Assembly: GCA_046329195.1 (NCBI GenBank)
Contig: JAXLVB010000003.1
Coordinates: forward strand, 744,001-808,000
DNA length: 64,000 bases
Source: JAXLVB01 sp046329195
Lineage (GTDB): Bacteria; Bacteroidota; Bacteroidia; Cytophagales; Spirosomataceae
Reading direction: 5' to 3'
How positions within the stretch are numbered: position 1 is the stretch's first letter; every line of letters begins with the position of its first letter. Below, in pieces: positions 44,035 through 53,148 of the stretch. Position numbers and translations under genes: made by a program. The notes under the pieces were generated by a model that was not told the origin of the DNA, ran no database searches, and saw nothing but the letters and a program-made list of their open reading frames with translations.

Positions 44035-44643
44035 TTACAGAGCAGCTTGGTAGTTGGCCTGTGCTGCTTCCCAATTTACTACATTCCAAAAGGCATCTAC
44101 GTAGTCGGGGCGCTTGTTTTGATACTTTAGATAGTAGGCATGTTCCCATACATCCAGCCCGATTACAGGAGTACCTTTTGCTTCGGCAATATCCATCAAT
44201 GGGTTATCTTGATTAGGGGTTGATGTGATAGCAACTTCTCCGTTTGCGTCCACAATCAACCAAGCCCAGCCAGAACCAAAACGGCCCAACGCTGCTTTTT
44301 TGAATTCAGCTTTGAAGTTGTCTAACGAACCAAATTTAGCGTCAATAGCGGCACCTAACGAGCCCGCAGGAACACCACCGCCATTGGGCGAAAGAATATT
44401 CCAGAAAAACGTGTGATTCCAGTGTCCACCACCATTGTTGCGAATGGGGCCGCCCAACTTACCTGCATTAGCAACGAGTTCTTCAAGGCTTTTGCCTTCG
44501 TTTTCGGTACCAGCAACTGCATTATTGAGGTTGGTGACGTAGGTGTTGTGGTGACGACCATGATGGATTTCCATCGTTGTTTGGTCAAAATGTGGTTCCA
44601 ATGCATTAGATGCATACGGAAGAGGTGCTAATTCAAAAGCCAT
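44035..44643 (-). CDS. sodB: Fe/Mn superoxide dismutase
   Basis: Dismutates superoxide to hydrogen peroxide and oxygen. The 202 residues show the N-terminal FELAPLPYASNALEPHFDQT and metal ligands His27 (EIHHGRHHNTYV region), His about 80 (NHTFFW), Asp in LDVWEHAYYL and His four residues later. The region NGGGHWNHTFFWNILSPNGG and the end DYVDAFWNVVNWE are typical. Whether it uses iron or manganese cannot be settled by eye. No signal peptide is seen, so it is cytoplasmic. Confidence 0.95.
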   Translation of the reverse strand: MAFELAPLPYASNALEPHFDQTTMEIHHGRHHNTYVTNLNNAVAGTENEGKSLEELVANAGKLGGPIRNNGGGHWNHTFFWNILSPNGGGVPAGSLGAAIDAKFGSLDNFKAEFKKAALGRFGSGWAWLIVDANGEVAITSTPNQDNPLMDIAEAKGTPVIGLDVWEHAYYLKYQNKRPDYVDAFWNVVNWEAAQANYQAAL

Positions 44644-44734
44644 TGTAGTTGAAGTTTCGATTGATAAGATAGAGGTTAGAGTCTCACTGTGTAACTGTAA
44701 CCGTATTCAGCACGTATAACGCCTAAACAACGGC

Positions 44735-45187
44735 TTAGGTTCTCAATTTCTTGAAAAAGTTATGAAGTAACGTTTGTGCTTCGTCGGCGAGCACGCCCGA
44801 CGCCAACTGGGTCTTGGGATGAAGCAACGGCATACCGACTAAGGAAAAACCTCGTTTGTCATCGCTGGCTCCATAAACTAGGCGGCTTACTTGTGCCCAA
44901 AAAATAGCTCCTGCGCACATCACACAGGGCTCAAGGCTCACATAAAGCGTGCAGTTACGCAAGTATTTGGCTCCTAAATATTGTGAAGCGGCCGTAAGGG
45001 CTATCATTTCGGCATGGGCTGTTACATCTCGGAGTTGTTCGGTTTGGTTAGCACCTTTTGCGATGATTTTATTTTGACAAACCACCACGGCTCCTACCGG
45101 AATCTCGCCTTGCTCGCCTGCTTGCTGGGCTAGTTTGAGAGCTTCTCCCATAAAATACTCGTCAGAATACATGTAATGATTAGTCAT
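44735..45187 (-). CDS. tadA: tRNA-specific adenosine deaminase TadA
   Basis: Converts A34 to inosine in tRNA-Arg(ACG). The 150 residues carry the zinc deaminase motifs HAEMIAL (catalytic Glu, about residue 62) and PCVMCAGAI with the two Cys ligands, plus VGAVVVCQNKIIAKGANQT upstream. An internal Met (MYSDEYFMGEALKLA) six residues in could also be the start. It ends about 90 bp before the sod start and shares its strand. Confidence 0.93.
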   Translation of the reverse strand: MTNHYMYSDEYFMGEALKLAQQAGEQGEIPVGAVVVCQNKIIAKGANQTEQLRDVTAHAEMIALTAASQYLGAKYLRNCTLYVSLEPCVMCAGAIFWAQVSRLVYGASDDKRGFSLVGMPLLHPKTQLASGVLADEAQTLLHNFFKKLRT

Positions 45188-45221
45188 GTTTGGGGCGCAA
45201 CGTCATTGAAACCATAAAGGT

Positions 45222-45258
45222 ATATAAAAAACAAAGCCTCCAACTACGTCAGAGGCTT
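45222..45258 (-). terminator. Terminator of the ECF/lipoprotein operon
   Basis: On the minus strand AAGCCTC and GAGGCTT form a 7-bp stem with an 11-base loop, followed by TGTTTTTTATA. It lies 43 bp after the last gene of the operon. Confidence 0.75.
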
Positions 45259-45300
45259 GTCCGTACTACCCTAAACTATGTAGAAATTGGAAGCTATTGG

Positions 45301-45723
45301 TTATTCGTACCGAATCGGTAGCTCATAATCTTGCAATTTTAGTAAAACAGGCTTGCCCGTCACTTGAGCAATTTCTGTTAAATCAAACGAAATCTCTTTG
45401 TAAATCATCGCTTTACCGAAATCCCTATCAACAAGGGTTAACCTAATGGGCAGTTGCTGTGGCAAACTCTGAAATAATTGATTGCTTCGATGGAGCTCGA
45501 AAAACACTTCGCCACCACCACCTCCTCCATACGCTACCTGAATTTTCAGACAGTTATCTTGCACATACGCCGAGTCTATTACAAACCAATCGGACTGCAA
45601 CTGGTCTAGGTCTTGTGTCAATACAACCGGTTCACAGTTCCCTTGCACTGGATTAGGCGACGGGTCCTTGCTGCGGCAGCCTGTCAGTAAGGCCACCACC
45701 ACCATTATCATAACTTTATTCAT
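45301..45723 (-). CDS. Hypothetical lipoprotein
   Basis: 140 residues with a short signal peptide and lipobox (MVVVALLTGC, Cys about 16). The mature part is beta-rich with a glycine run (AYGGGGGGEVFFELHR) and three later strands. No family was recognised. It is the last gene of the minus-strand operon that starts with the ECF sigma factor, 14 bp after the outer-membrane protein gene, so it probably works at the envelope with its neighbours. Confidence 0.65.
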   Translation of the reverse strand: MNKVMIMVVVALLTGCRSKDPSPNPVQGNCEPVVLTQDLDQLQSDWFVIDSAYVQDNCLKIQVAYGGGGGGEVFFELHRSNQLFQSLPQQLPIRLTLVDRDFGKAMIYKEISFDLTEIAQVTGKPVLLKLQDYELPIRYE

Positions 45724-45737
45724 GGCTTTTATATCAT

Positions 45738-46310
45738 TTAAAAACTAACCCCAAATCGTACGACAAAACGATTCAAATCATACTCCTTCACCATTCGCTG
45801 AGTGCCCCAGCCTATTACTTCTCCGTTGTCAATAATGCGTTCTGCTCTTTGATGTTTGTAGCCTGCACTCAACACAATAGCTGAGCCATCGTTTAGTCTA
45901 AACTTGAGTCCAAAAGATGGATTTACCATCAAACCACCTCGGTACGAGAGGTTGTCGGTTGTTTTGTTAAGTAGCGTAGTTCCATACCCTCCATCAAAAC
46001 TTAGGTAGGGGATTACGTTTTTACTTTTGGACAAATCGTACCGCAATCCCAGCGCAAGAGGCGAAATCAAGATGTCATTATACCAGTCAGCGCCGATGGT
46101 GAGTCCAGCTACAAACCTTGAAGCGACACGATACCCGTTGAGCATTTGTACACTGATGTGAGCCCGATTTGCTCCATCTAAGTTATTATGCCCCATCATC
46201 CAGCCTATCTGTGTTTCGTTGACGTACCATTTGCGAGTAGTTTTTACCACTTCTTGTGCCTGCACTTGGAAGGCGATGAGTAAGCCAAGTAAGCATCCGA
46301 TTGCTTTCAT
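45738..46310 (-). CDS. Outer-membrane beta-barrel protein, hypothetical
   Basis: 190 residues with a signal peptide (MKAIGCLLGLLIAFQVQA, cut before QEVV). The rest shows alternating hydrophobic strands ending in FVVRFGVSF, with a terminal Phe typical of outer-membrane barrels (8 strands by length). Its ATG overlaps the stop of the LVIVD lipoprotein gene by one base (TAATG), implying coupled translation. The substrate or function is unknown. Confidence 0.7.
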   Translation of the reverse strand: MKAIGCLLGLLIAFQVQAQEVVKTTRKWYVNETQIGWMMGHNNLDGANRAHISVQMLNGYRVASRFVAGLTIGADWYNDILISPLALGLRYDLSKSKNVIPYLSFDGGYGTTLLNKTTDNLSYRGGLMVNPSFGLKFRLNDGSAIVLSAGYKHQRAERIIDNGEVIGWGTQRMVKEYDLNRFVVRFGVSF

Positions 46311-47593
46311 TACTTTGTGCTTTTGGTCACTACGGGTATCACACTCAATAGTTTCAAATTCTTCGGGTCACGGTAATCATATTGATACAAGCCGTCGGCT
46401 CCAATCATCAGCAACGTACCCGACAGCGGAATCACATCGTAAGCATTCAGATTCGAGAAATGCGCCAGCTGGTTTTTGTCGATGGCCATCGGGTCGTTGA
46501 TATTGAATGCTTTTAGGCCATATTTGCCTTCACACAGAAACATTGTCGGGAAATCAATACCTAGACCATGAGGGTTTTGCATAGGGTACGACTTCATCAG
46601 ATACGGCGCCGACGGATTAGAAATATTCACCACATCCAATTCATTAGAACCTCTGGCACAGGTAGTTCCGGTTCGAAGGGTCACGTAGGCCATGTTATCA
46701 TTGACAACCACTGGGTCGCAAGCCATCACGTGCTGAAAAGTGGAGAGTTTTACAGGATTTGACGGTGTCGAATTATCGAAAATGTGCATCCCAGTGTTGG
46801 AACCAATAAACAACTTATCTTTGTACGGAAAGATGGTTTCGATACCCCAACCTAAGTTAATCTTAGCACCTTTGACTGGGTTTGAGGCCGTCTTGATGTC
46901 AAATAACTGCAAATCTTGGTTCGAAACGGTATAGAGGTAATTGTTTGCAATCGTGAATCGAGCCATAGAACCTCCTGTCCCACTTGTATTACCAGGGCTT
47001 GAGCTCTTATCGGCAAAAGCGTTGGCCAAAGGAATAGGGCCATTATTATAAATAAAGGAAGCCTCGTCGCAACTTACTTCATACGAGCTAGTTACCAAGT
47101 CCCACGATTGGTCCGTAATAGTACTCGAAGCGGGGTTATAGTACCAGCCTAATCCATCAATAAGACCATACTGGAATACATCAGTTACTCGGTTCACTTC
47201 TTTGATAGCCGTTGGATTACTGATGTCAAAGGCAATCACATCGGTGTAGCTGTCGGCATACAAGATGTTGCCTTTCACAGCCATATCAATATTGCCCGGA
47301 ATCGCCAAAAACGAAAGCATTTTAGGATTAGAAGGATCTGAATTGTCCAGAATATGAATCCCTTTTTTGATTTCGTTGATAAACAGATAGTTGTCTTTAC
47401 TGTAAATTTTCCCAGGTTTTTCGAGTGTTTGTGCGGATAGGTTTTTTACGCCTGTTCGTAGCTCTGCAATCGTAATGGTACTTTGCTGTGCCGTGCGGTA
47501 TGTAATGGTTTGCTGGCAATGGTCTGTGCACGAACTCAGTGCAAGACCCATCGCTGCCAGCCATAATACAATTGATGTGTACTTTGTTTTCAT
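46310..47593 (-). CDS. LVIVD-repeat surface lipoprotein
   Basis: 427 residues with a lipoprotein signal (ALSSCTDHC, Cys about 22). The body is a chain of LVIVD-type repeats: KGIHILDNSDPSNPKMLSFL, DVIAFDISNPTAIKEVNRV, LQLFDIKTASNPVKGAK, MHIFDNSTPSNPVKLSTF and ELDVVNISNPSAPYLMKSYP. The pattern predicts a beta-propeller. Several such proteins in this phylum are exported and of unknown function. It is the fourth gene of the ECF operon and overlaps the next gene. Confidence 0.85.
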   Translation of the reverse strand: MKTKYTSIVLWLAAMGLALSSCTDHCQQTITYRTAQQSTITIAELRTGVKNLSAQTLEKPGKIYSKDNYLFINEIKKGIHILDNSDPSNPKMLSFLAIPGNIDMAVKGNILYADSYTDVIAFDISNPTAIKEVNRVTDVFQYGLIDGLGWYYNPASSTITDQSWDLVTSSYEVSCDEASFIYNNGPIPLANAFADKSSSPGNTSGTGGSMARFTIANNYLYTVSNQDLQLFDIKTASNPVKGAKINLGWGIETIFPYKDKLFIGSNTGMHIFDNSTPSNPVKLSTFQHVMACDPVVVNDNMAYVTLRTGTTCARGSNELDVVNISNPSAPYLMKSYPMQNPHGLGIDFPTMFLCEGKYGLKAFNINDPMAIDKNQLAHFSNLNAYDVIPLSGTLLMIGADGLYQYDYRDPKNLKLLSVIPVVTKSTK

Positions 47594-47654
47594 AGGTTTT
47601 GTGAAAGAATTAATTGCCCCTAACTAACTGATTCATAGATAACTTGTGAAAGTA

Positions 47655-48032
47655 TTACTGTACAATTTTACATTGGCCTTCCACACACGCTACACGAGGC
47701 GGTTGTACCAACGAACAGTCCGAAGTCTTGTTCGTTTTGACGTTCAGCTCTTTTTCAAGAGCATTGTATTCGTTTACTTTTTCAGTTAGGGTAAGTACGT
47801 CTTCCACGCTGAGTGAATATACTAGGTATTTCCAAGGACCTCCACAAGGCTTACTTCCAAAGCCTATTGTACCGCAGGTGCGGTCAGGTTTACAGGCATT
47901 ATCTTTTATAAAATCATTAATTTCTGTTTCTAACAACGATAGCTTTTCTTGATCAATCAAGATAGGTGCAGGTCGGCTTGTGTCGCAGGCAAGGGTTCCG
48001 TACACCAGCAGTATCGCTGCCCATTTCTTCAT
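47655..48032 (-). CDS. Small Cys-rich lipoprotein, hypothetical
   Basis: 125 residues with a probable lipoprotein signal (AAILLVYGTLACDTS, Cys about 16). The mature part has six further cysteines (DNACKPDRTCGTIGFGSKPC, then SDCSLVQ and VACVEGQCKIV), suggesting disulfides in the periplasm or at the surface. No family was recognised. It sits between the anti-sigma-like gene and the LVIVD gene on the same strand. Confidence 0.7.
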   Translation of the reverse strand: MKKWAAILLVYGTLACDTSRPAPILIDQEKLSLLETEINDFIKDNACKPDRTCGTIGFGSKPCGGPWKYLVYSLSVEDVLTLTEKVNEYNALEKELNVKTNKTSDCSLVQPPRVACVEGQCKIVQ

Positions 48033-48176
48033 GTTTAGGTTTGTTTTTTTTATGACACTCGTTCAGGCAGGATGGTTGGAATCTGGGGTAAATTGTATGC
48101 TTAACCAAAAGCCACCAACACAACAATCACTTAATAATCAACAAATTAAGAAAGCAACAAATTTCGTTATCTGCTC

Positions 48177-49823
48177 TTAAAACTGCCGCTTTAGCCCAAC
48201 ACCGATTCCAATTTGCTCTAGGTGTGTGTGCACGGCTGAGGGCTGTGTAACTCCATCTGCCAGTGATTTCCGATACATCAGGTCAAGAGAGAGTTTGTAG
48301 TTTTTGATAACATCATAGTTGATGCTCGCTCCTACTACTCCACTCCAAGTTTGTTTTTTGTACCATTGGTCTTTGGTGGTGTATTCGTAGGCATTAAGCG
48401 AAATACTAGATTGGTCCAAGATGGTGTTTCTCAAGAAAAAGTCGCTCGATGCTCCTACCGAAAGCGCTGTCTCGACTTTTGGTAGCACCTTGACTCGATA
48501 ACCTACCCGAACCGGAACACTCAGGTAATAGTACTTGTTTTGGATTCGATACGTGGCACTGGTTGGTAATAGCACATTCTGATAACTAAAAATAGAGATG
48601 ACTTGGTCGTTGGCTAGCAGGCTGCCGTACAAACTTGCCCGCTTGCTATCGAGACGATTAACAAACAGAGCATCGCTTTCAAGCCATGAATTTCCTTGCC
48701 AATATTGTACCCCTCCTTCGATAAAAAAGTGTTTCGACAACGCTACTCCACCCTGAAAACCAACTAGATACGATTTTCCTGACTGACTGAGTGAATAAGG
48801 TCGCTGACCCTGCTGGGCATTGAAACCCGACAAGGAATTTACGGCTGTAACGGCAGTAATGGCAATATCATCAATCTGAGCGTTGGGATTAAATACGTTG
48901 AGCATTACGTTAGCCCCCAGCCACCAACTAACATGCTTAGCGCTTTGTCGCTTGATGGGCATAGGCTGATACTGCACATTGGCAGGGGGATTCCACGTAA
49001 CTAGGTTCGAAAAAGGCTTATTACGTAGCAAAGCGGCTTGCCATGTATTGATTTGCTTTGACTCAGCCAGCAACGGCACAGGAAGAGTGCTAGTACCAGA
49101 GTTGGCGTTATTGGTTTTGGATATAGTGCTTTCGCTTGATTGGTCACTCGTCGAATGGGTTTCAGAAATCACTACTTTCTCGTAATCTCGAACCCTTTGG
49201 TTTGTTTTGGCTACTTCTTTCGTAGAGAGTTCGCCCGATTTATCCATATTAGACGTGGATATGTTGGAAACTTTAGCGATTATTTGCTTAGTAACTATCT
49301 CTTTTTCAGAACTTTCATTAGGCGTATCTGATAATTGATACAACTTGGTCTTTTTACGTTTTTCCAATGTAGCAACTGCCTTTTGTTGGATGGTTGTTTC
49401 CTCTGCTTCGTGGATAGTAAAGAGTCGTTTCTCTAAAACCGATGGCTCAGTACTTGTTGGGGCTTGTTCAATAAGTAATGGCGTTTCGTTCGTGGTATGC
49501 TTTGCTTCATTAGGTGCAATAGCCGATTGTTCAGTACCAGTGGCCGTTGTGGCCTGTTTGGTAGTAGGTAACAACGTAGCGACAGAACTTCCTTGTGGCG
49601 ACTTAGCCAAGTTGATGACTCGCCAGCCCAGCCAAGCTGAAACAAATAGCAATAATAATAAAACGACAGAGGCATACGGCCACCTGCTTTTGCGTAAAGG
49701 TGTTGGGGTTGTCGAATCTAAATGCGCCTCCACGCCCTTCCAAACTCGTTCGGAAGGGGGTACCGACGCCTCCTCAAAGGCTTTTCTCCACGATTCTTCA
49801 AATTCCTTGTCTGACTGGCTCAT
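48177..49823 (-). CDS. Membrane-anchored anti-sigma-like protein with C-terminal beta-barrel-like domain
   Basis: 548 residues. The N-terminal 45 residues (KEFEESWRKAFEEASVPPSE, then RVWKGVEAHL) match the short cytoplasmic part of Bacteroidota anti-sigma-like proteins. A membrane helix follows (SVVLLLLLFVSAWLGWRVI), then a Ser/Thr/Lys/Glu-rich linker of about 190 residues, then a C-terminal strand-rich domain (from about 290, WWLGANVMLNVFNPN to GIGVGLKRQF). That end looks like an outer-membrane barrel. The gene lies 110 bp after the ECF sigma gene, so sequestering that sigma factor is the likely job. Confidence 0.7.
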   Translation of the reverse strand: MSQSDKEFEESWRKAFEEASVPPSERVWKGVEAHLDSTTPTPLRKSRWPYASVVLLLLLFVSAWLGWRVINLAKSPQGSSVATLLPTTKQATTATGTEQSAIAPNEAKHTTNETPLLIEQAPTSTEPSVLEKRLFTIHEAEETTIQQKAVATLEKRKKTKLYQLSDTPNESSEKEIVTKQIIAKVSNISTSNMDKSGELSTKEVAKTNQRVRDYEKVVISETHSTSDQSSESTISKTNNANSGTSTLPVPLLAESKQINTWQAALLRNKPFSNLVTWNPPANVQYQPMPIKRQSAKHVSWWLGANVMLNVFNPNAQIDDIAITAVTAVNSLSGFNAQQGQRPYSLSQSGKSYLVGFQGGVALSKHFFIEGGVQYWQGNSWLESDALFVNRLDSKRASLYGSLLANDQVISIFSYQNVLLPTSATYRIQNKYYYLSVPVRVGYRVKVLPKVETALSVGASSDFFLRNTILDQSSISLNAYEYTTKDQWYKKQTWSGVVGASINYDVIKNYKLSLDLMYRKSLADGVTQPSAVHTHLEQIGIGVGLKRQF

Positions 49824-49933
49824 TGTACTTTTTTCTTAATCCTGTCTGGTTGAGTAGTTATCACTGGTTGTTAGTGAATTCGTTACGGGTAGGTGGTCGT
49901 CTCCACAACCAGTTTCCAGTAACTAATAACTAC

Positions 49934-50482
49934 TTATTTGGTTGCCATTTTGTCGGTTAGCATCCGTTGTAAGAGCATTCGGGCTCTCGAATATTGTGAT
50001 TTCGAGGTGCCTTCCGAAATATTCAGTAGTTGGGCTATTTCGTTGTGCTGATAGCCTTCAATGGCATACAGACTGAATACGGTTTGGCAACCTGTTGGTA
50101 ATTCTCTGACCAATTGCAATAGTTCCTGAAAATGAAACCCCGAAACGCCACTATGCTCGTCTTCGATTTCGCCTTCTACGGTCTCAGCATCAACGGTATC
50201 TTGCCAGCGATGATAGGTACGTACATGATTGAGCGCTGTATTGACCACAATGCGTTTTATCCACACACTGAGCGGGCATTCTTGCCGAAACGTGCCTATC
50301 TTCTCAAACACTTTGATGAATGCCTCTTGCAAAATGTCTTCGGCTTCGGCTGTGGTTCGGGCATACCGAAGGCATACGACGTGCATCTTCCCAGCGTAAA
50401 GGTCATAAAGCCTCCGCTGGGCTGCCCTGTCGTTGGACCGACAACCGTGTATGATTTCTTGCTCGGATAGCATAAGGGGCAC
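49934..50482 (-). CDS. ECF-family RNA polymerase sigma factor
   Basis: 182 residues with sigma region 2 (RRLYDLYAGKMHVVCLRYAR, then AEDILQEAFIKVFEKIGTF) and region 4 (LVRELPTGCQTVFSLYAIEG, HNEIAQLLNISEGTSKSQYS). Regions 1 and 3 are absent, as in ECF factors. It heads a minus-strand operon with an anti-sigma-like membrane protein, three lipoproteins and an outer-membrane protein, so it probably controls envelope genes including its own operon. Confidence 0.93.
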   Translation of the reverse strand: MPLMLSEQEIIHGCRSNDRAAQRRLYDLYAGKMHVVCLRYARTTAEAEDILQEAFIKVFEKIGTFRQECPLSVWIKRIVVNTALNHVRTYHRWQDTVDAETVEGEIEDEHSGVSGFHFQELLQLVRELPTGCQTVFSLYAIEGYQHNEIAQLLNISEGTSKSQYSRARMLLQRMLTDKMATK

Positions 50483-50633
50483 TGATTGCCCGGTGTTTCG
50501 TCTGTTTACATAAAAGACACCATCACTTTGGGGATGGTTGGAAACAGCGAGCTTTTTCTTGTTAAAAATACAGTTTGTTACCCAACTTTAACGTACTTTG
50601 TGGATGACTATAAGCCATTGACTCTAAAAAACT

Positions 50634-50641
50634 TACCTTTG
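50634..50641 (+). promoter_or_regulatory. -7 promoter box (TACCTTTG) for the cytochrome/monooxygenase lipoprotein gene
   Basis: A perfect TAnnTTTG box 108 bp before the ATG. A second match, TATATTTG, lies at 50677-50684, closer to the start. Either could be the functional box; neither has an ideally spaced -33 TTG. Confidence 0.4.
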
Positions 50642-50748
50642 CTTGAGTATTCAGGTTAGATTCTGTTAAGTATTTGTATATTTGGTACTAAAATAGTTAA
50701 CCCATCGTTTAGTTGAGAGGTCTAAGCTATGTTTTCAACTCATGTGCT

Positions 50749-52131
50749 ATGAAACTTCATCCATCTGTACTCAATAAGTTTTTTGTGTCGGCAGTAGTGG
50801 CATCGGTGATGCTGGGAGCGTGTCAGAATACCCCTGGCAGCGACCCTACCACTACGACCAAGTCTTCGTTTGACCTTATTCAAGACAAAATCTTGACAAC
50901 CAACTGTGCGCTTTCGGGCTGCCATGCCTCGGCGCAGGATGGTACTTATCGTCAACACGAGCTCGTTTTGGCTGCGGGTGTGGCCTATGACAATTTATTT
51001 AACGCAAAACCCAAAAATGCAGATGCGTTGACCGACAATTTATTGAGAGTAAAACCCTATAAGTCGCTCGAAAGTTTGTTTTATCACAAGCTAAGTTTTG
51101 ATGCCAGCCATCATGGCGGCAAGCAATACGGTGCGCCTATGCCGCTGGGTGGTACTCCTCTCTATGTAGGTCAGATAGAATTTGTTCGCCGTTGGATTGA
51201 AGCCGGCGCTCCTCGCACTGGAAGTGTGGCCGACGAAGCTTTGCTCGACGACAAAACGCCAAGCTATACCGAGAACTTTGAACCTTTGAAAACTCCTACG
51301 CAAGAAGGGTTGACAGGTGTACAAATGTACATTGAGAAGTTTGAGGTGAAACCCAACTTTGAGCGAGAACTCTTTGTCCACAAGCAAGTAGGTAATACGC
51401 AAGAGTTGTACGTCAACCGAATCAAACTCAAAAGCCGTGTCAACACCCACCACTTGGTTGTGTATGATTTTAGAGATCGCAAGAGCCTTCCGGTGCTCAA
51501 CCAAGTGCGTGATTTGCGTAATGCCGATGGAACCCTCAACTTGCTGACCGTTGTAACGATGTCTAACCACGTGTTTGTAGGAGGAGGTGGCAATGCCAAC
51601 TACGATTACACACTGCCAGAGGGCACGGCTATTTTGATTCCGGCCAACTACTCATTTGACCTTAACCCGCATTATTTCAACAAAGGTACTACCTCAATTT
51701 ATGGCGAGAATTATGTCAATTTTTACACAGTAAATAAATCAACTGTGCAGAATGTGGTGCAAATGCTTGATTTACAAAACAATGATTTGAGTATTCCGGC
51801 CAAAACTCGCAAAACCTTCACTAAGTCATTTACTAACCTATCGAGTGGCCGCACGGCGGTAGTCATGCTGACCTCGCACATGCACAAGCGGGGCGAAAAA
51901 TTTGTCATCAAAATCAAAGGAGGAACACGTGACGGCCAAGTGGTGTATGAAACTACCGATTGGGAACACCCCTTGATTAAGAACTTTACGCCAGCTCTTA
52001 TTTTAGAAAAAGGCGAAGGTCTCACTTCTGAGATTACGTATTATAACGAAACCGACAAAACAGTGAGTTTCGGACTCACCAGCGAAGACGAAATGGGTAT
52101 TATTTTTGGCTACTATTATGCCGTAAAATAG
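50749..52131 (+). CDS. Lipoprotein combining a cytochrome-c-like domain and a copper type II monooxygenase-like domain
   Basis: 460 residues from the ATG at 50749. A lipoprotein signal ends at MLGAC (Cys about 26). The next domain has TNCALSGCHASAQ, a CxxxxCH heme-type motif, and GAPMPLGG before FVRRWIEAGAP, as in small cytochrome c domains of this phylum. The C-terminal half resembles the peptidylglycine/dopamine monooxygenase fold. It has an HH pair (VNTHHLVVYDF), an HxH motif (LTSHMHKRGEKF) and a Met in SEDEMGIIFGYYY, which would be the two copper sites. Electrons could pass from heme to copper. Substrate unknown; activity inferred. Confidence 0.75.
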   Translation: MKLHPSVLNKFFVSAVVASVMLGACQNTPGSDPTTTTKSSFDLIQDKILTTNCALSGCHASAQDGTYRQHELVLAAGVAYDNLFNAKPKNADALTDNLLRVKPYKSLESLFYHKLSFDASHHGGKQYGAPMPLGGTPLYVGQIEFVRRWIEAGAPRTGSVADEALLDDKTPSYTENFEPLKTPTQEGLTGVQMYIEKFEVKPNFERELFVHKQVGNTQELYVNRIKLKSRVNTHHLVVYDFRDRKSLPVLNQVRDLRNADGTLNLLTVVTMSNHVFVGGGGNANYDYTLPEGTAILIPANYSFDLNPHYFNKGTTSIYGENYVNFYTVNKSTVQNVVQMLDLQNNDLSIPAKTRKTFTKSFTNLSSGRTAVVMLTSHMHKRGEKFVIKIKGGTRDGQVVYETTDWEHPLIKNFTPALILEKGEGLTSEITYYNETDKTVSFGLTSEDEMGIIFGYYYAVK

Positions 52132-52154
52132 ATAAACTTGACTAGCCAACGCTC

Positions 52155-52985
52155 TTAGACCAACTGAGGCGTTGGCTGGTGCTCAATAGCCGACCGAATG
52201 AGATAGGTAGCTCCTACGTCGTTGAAGGTGAACAATCGTAGTCCCCAAGCTTCTCTGATGAGCAATTGTTGTCTGATTTCTCGCTCCGAGAACCCTTGCT
52301 GATGCAGTGCCAGTACTTTCCCTACTAACTCTTCAAAGTAGTTGAGTTTGGCCTGAAACAAGGCTTTACCATTGCTCAACTGGGGCGAATGCCCACAAAA
52401 AATCACTTCAAAGTCTTCTTTTAATAGCTGACGAATCGAGGCTATTTGTTGGTGGATGTTTTCGGACTTACGGAACACCTTGATTTTGACGCCTACAAAC
52501 AAATCGCCAGCAAACAGCCAACCTTTGTTGCGCTCTATGAAAACATAATGGTCTTCGGAGTGCCCAGGGGTAAAAATCGGCACCAAGCGATGGCGGCTTG
52601 TTTCGATGGATTCGGGCATCGGCAGGATAACCCCCGTAACTGGCCGGATTTTACCGAAGAAATAATACTCATACGGTAAGATAGGAAAGCCCGTGCGTAG
52701 CTTTTGCTTCGTCAGCTCATGTGCATAAATCGGGGCATTGGTCAGTTGCTGAAGTAACTGGGCGTTGCCAGAGTGGTCTTCGTGCCAATGGGTAAGGGCT
52801 ATTTGTTCAATCTGGCGCTTGGTCAAGGTATTCTTCACAGCTTCTTCACAATGGCGCTGGGCCGTATCAATCAGCAGACCATCTAGGTAATACGAATACA
52901 CGGTCATGGCAGGTTTCCCGATGGGAGCCCCTCCAAATTCGTGCATTTCTACACCATCAACTACTCGTTTTTTATATAACTGCAT
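52155..52985 (-). CDS. MBL-fold metallo-hydrolase
   Basis: 276 residues of the metallo-beta-lactamase fold with LTHWHEDHSGN (HxHxDH), the later metal His in IFTPGHSEDHY and the Asp in WLFAGDLFVGVK. The closing FCGHSPQLSNG supplies the last His. The C-terminal helical part (LFQAKLNYFEELVGKVLALH) resembles lactonase or glyoxalase-type relatives. The substrate is unknown. It is convergent with the monooxygenase gene (23 bp apart) and alone on its strand before miox. Confidence 0.85.
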   Translation of the reverse strand: MQLYKKRVVDGVEMHEFGGAPIGKPAMTVYSYYLDGLLIDTAQRHCEEAVKNTLTKRQIEQIALTHWHEDHSGNAQLLQQLTNAPIYAHELTKQKLRTGFPILPYEYYFFGKIRPVTGVILPMPESIETSRHRLVPIFTPGHSEDHYVFIERNKGWLFAGDLFVGVKIKVFRKSENIHQQIASIRQLLKEDFEVIFCGHSPQLSNGKALFQAKLNYFEELVGKVLALHQQGFSEREIRQQLLIREAWGLRLFTFNDVGATYLIRSAIEHQPTPQLV

Positions 52986-53148
52986 AAAAAAATCGTGCTA
53001 CGGCTATCGGGCTACTACTAATCGGTTGAAAGTTATCTTTAGCCACTCAACGGGCTAACAATCTTCTCTTTTATGCTCAACCAATGTAGTGCCAACGCTT
53101 ATCGTAACACGATTTTTGGGGATTTTTGTTCCTACTTACAGGGATGAC

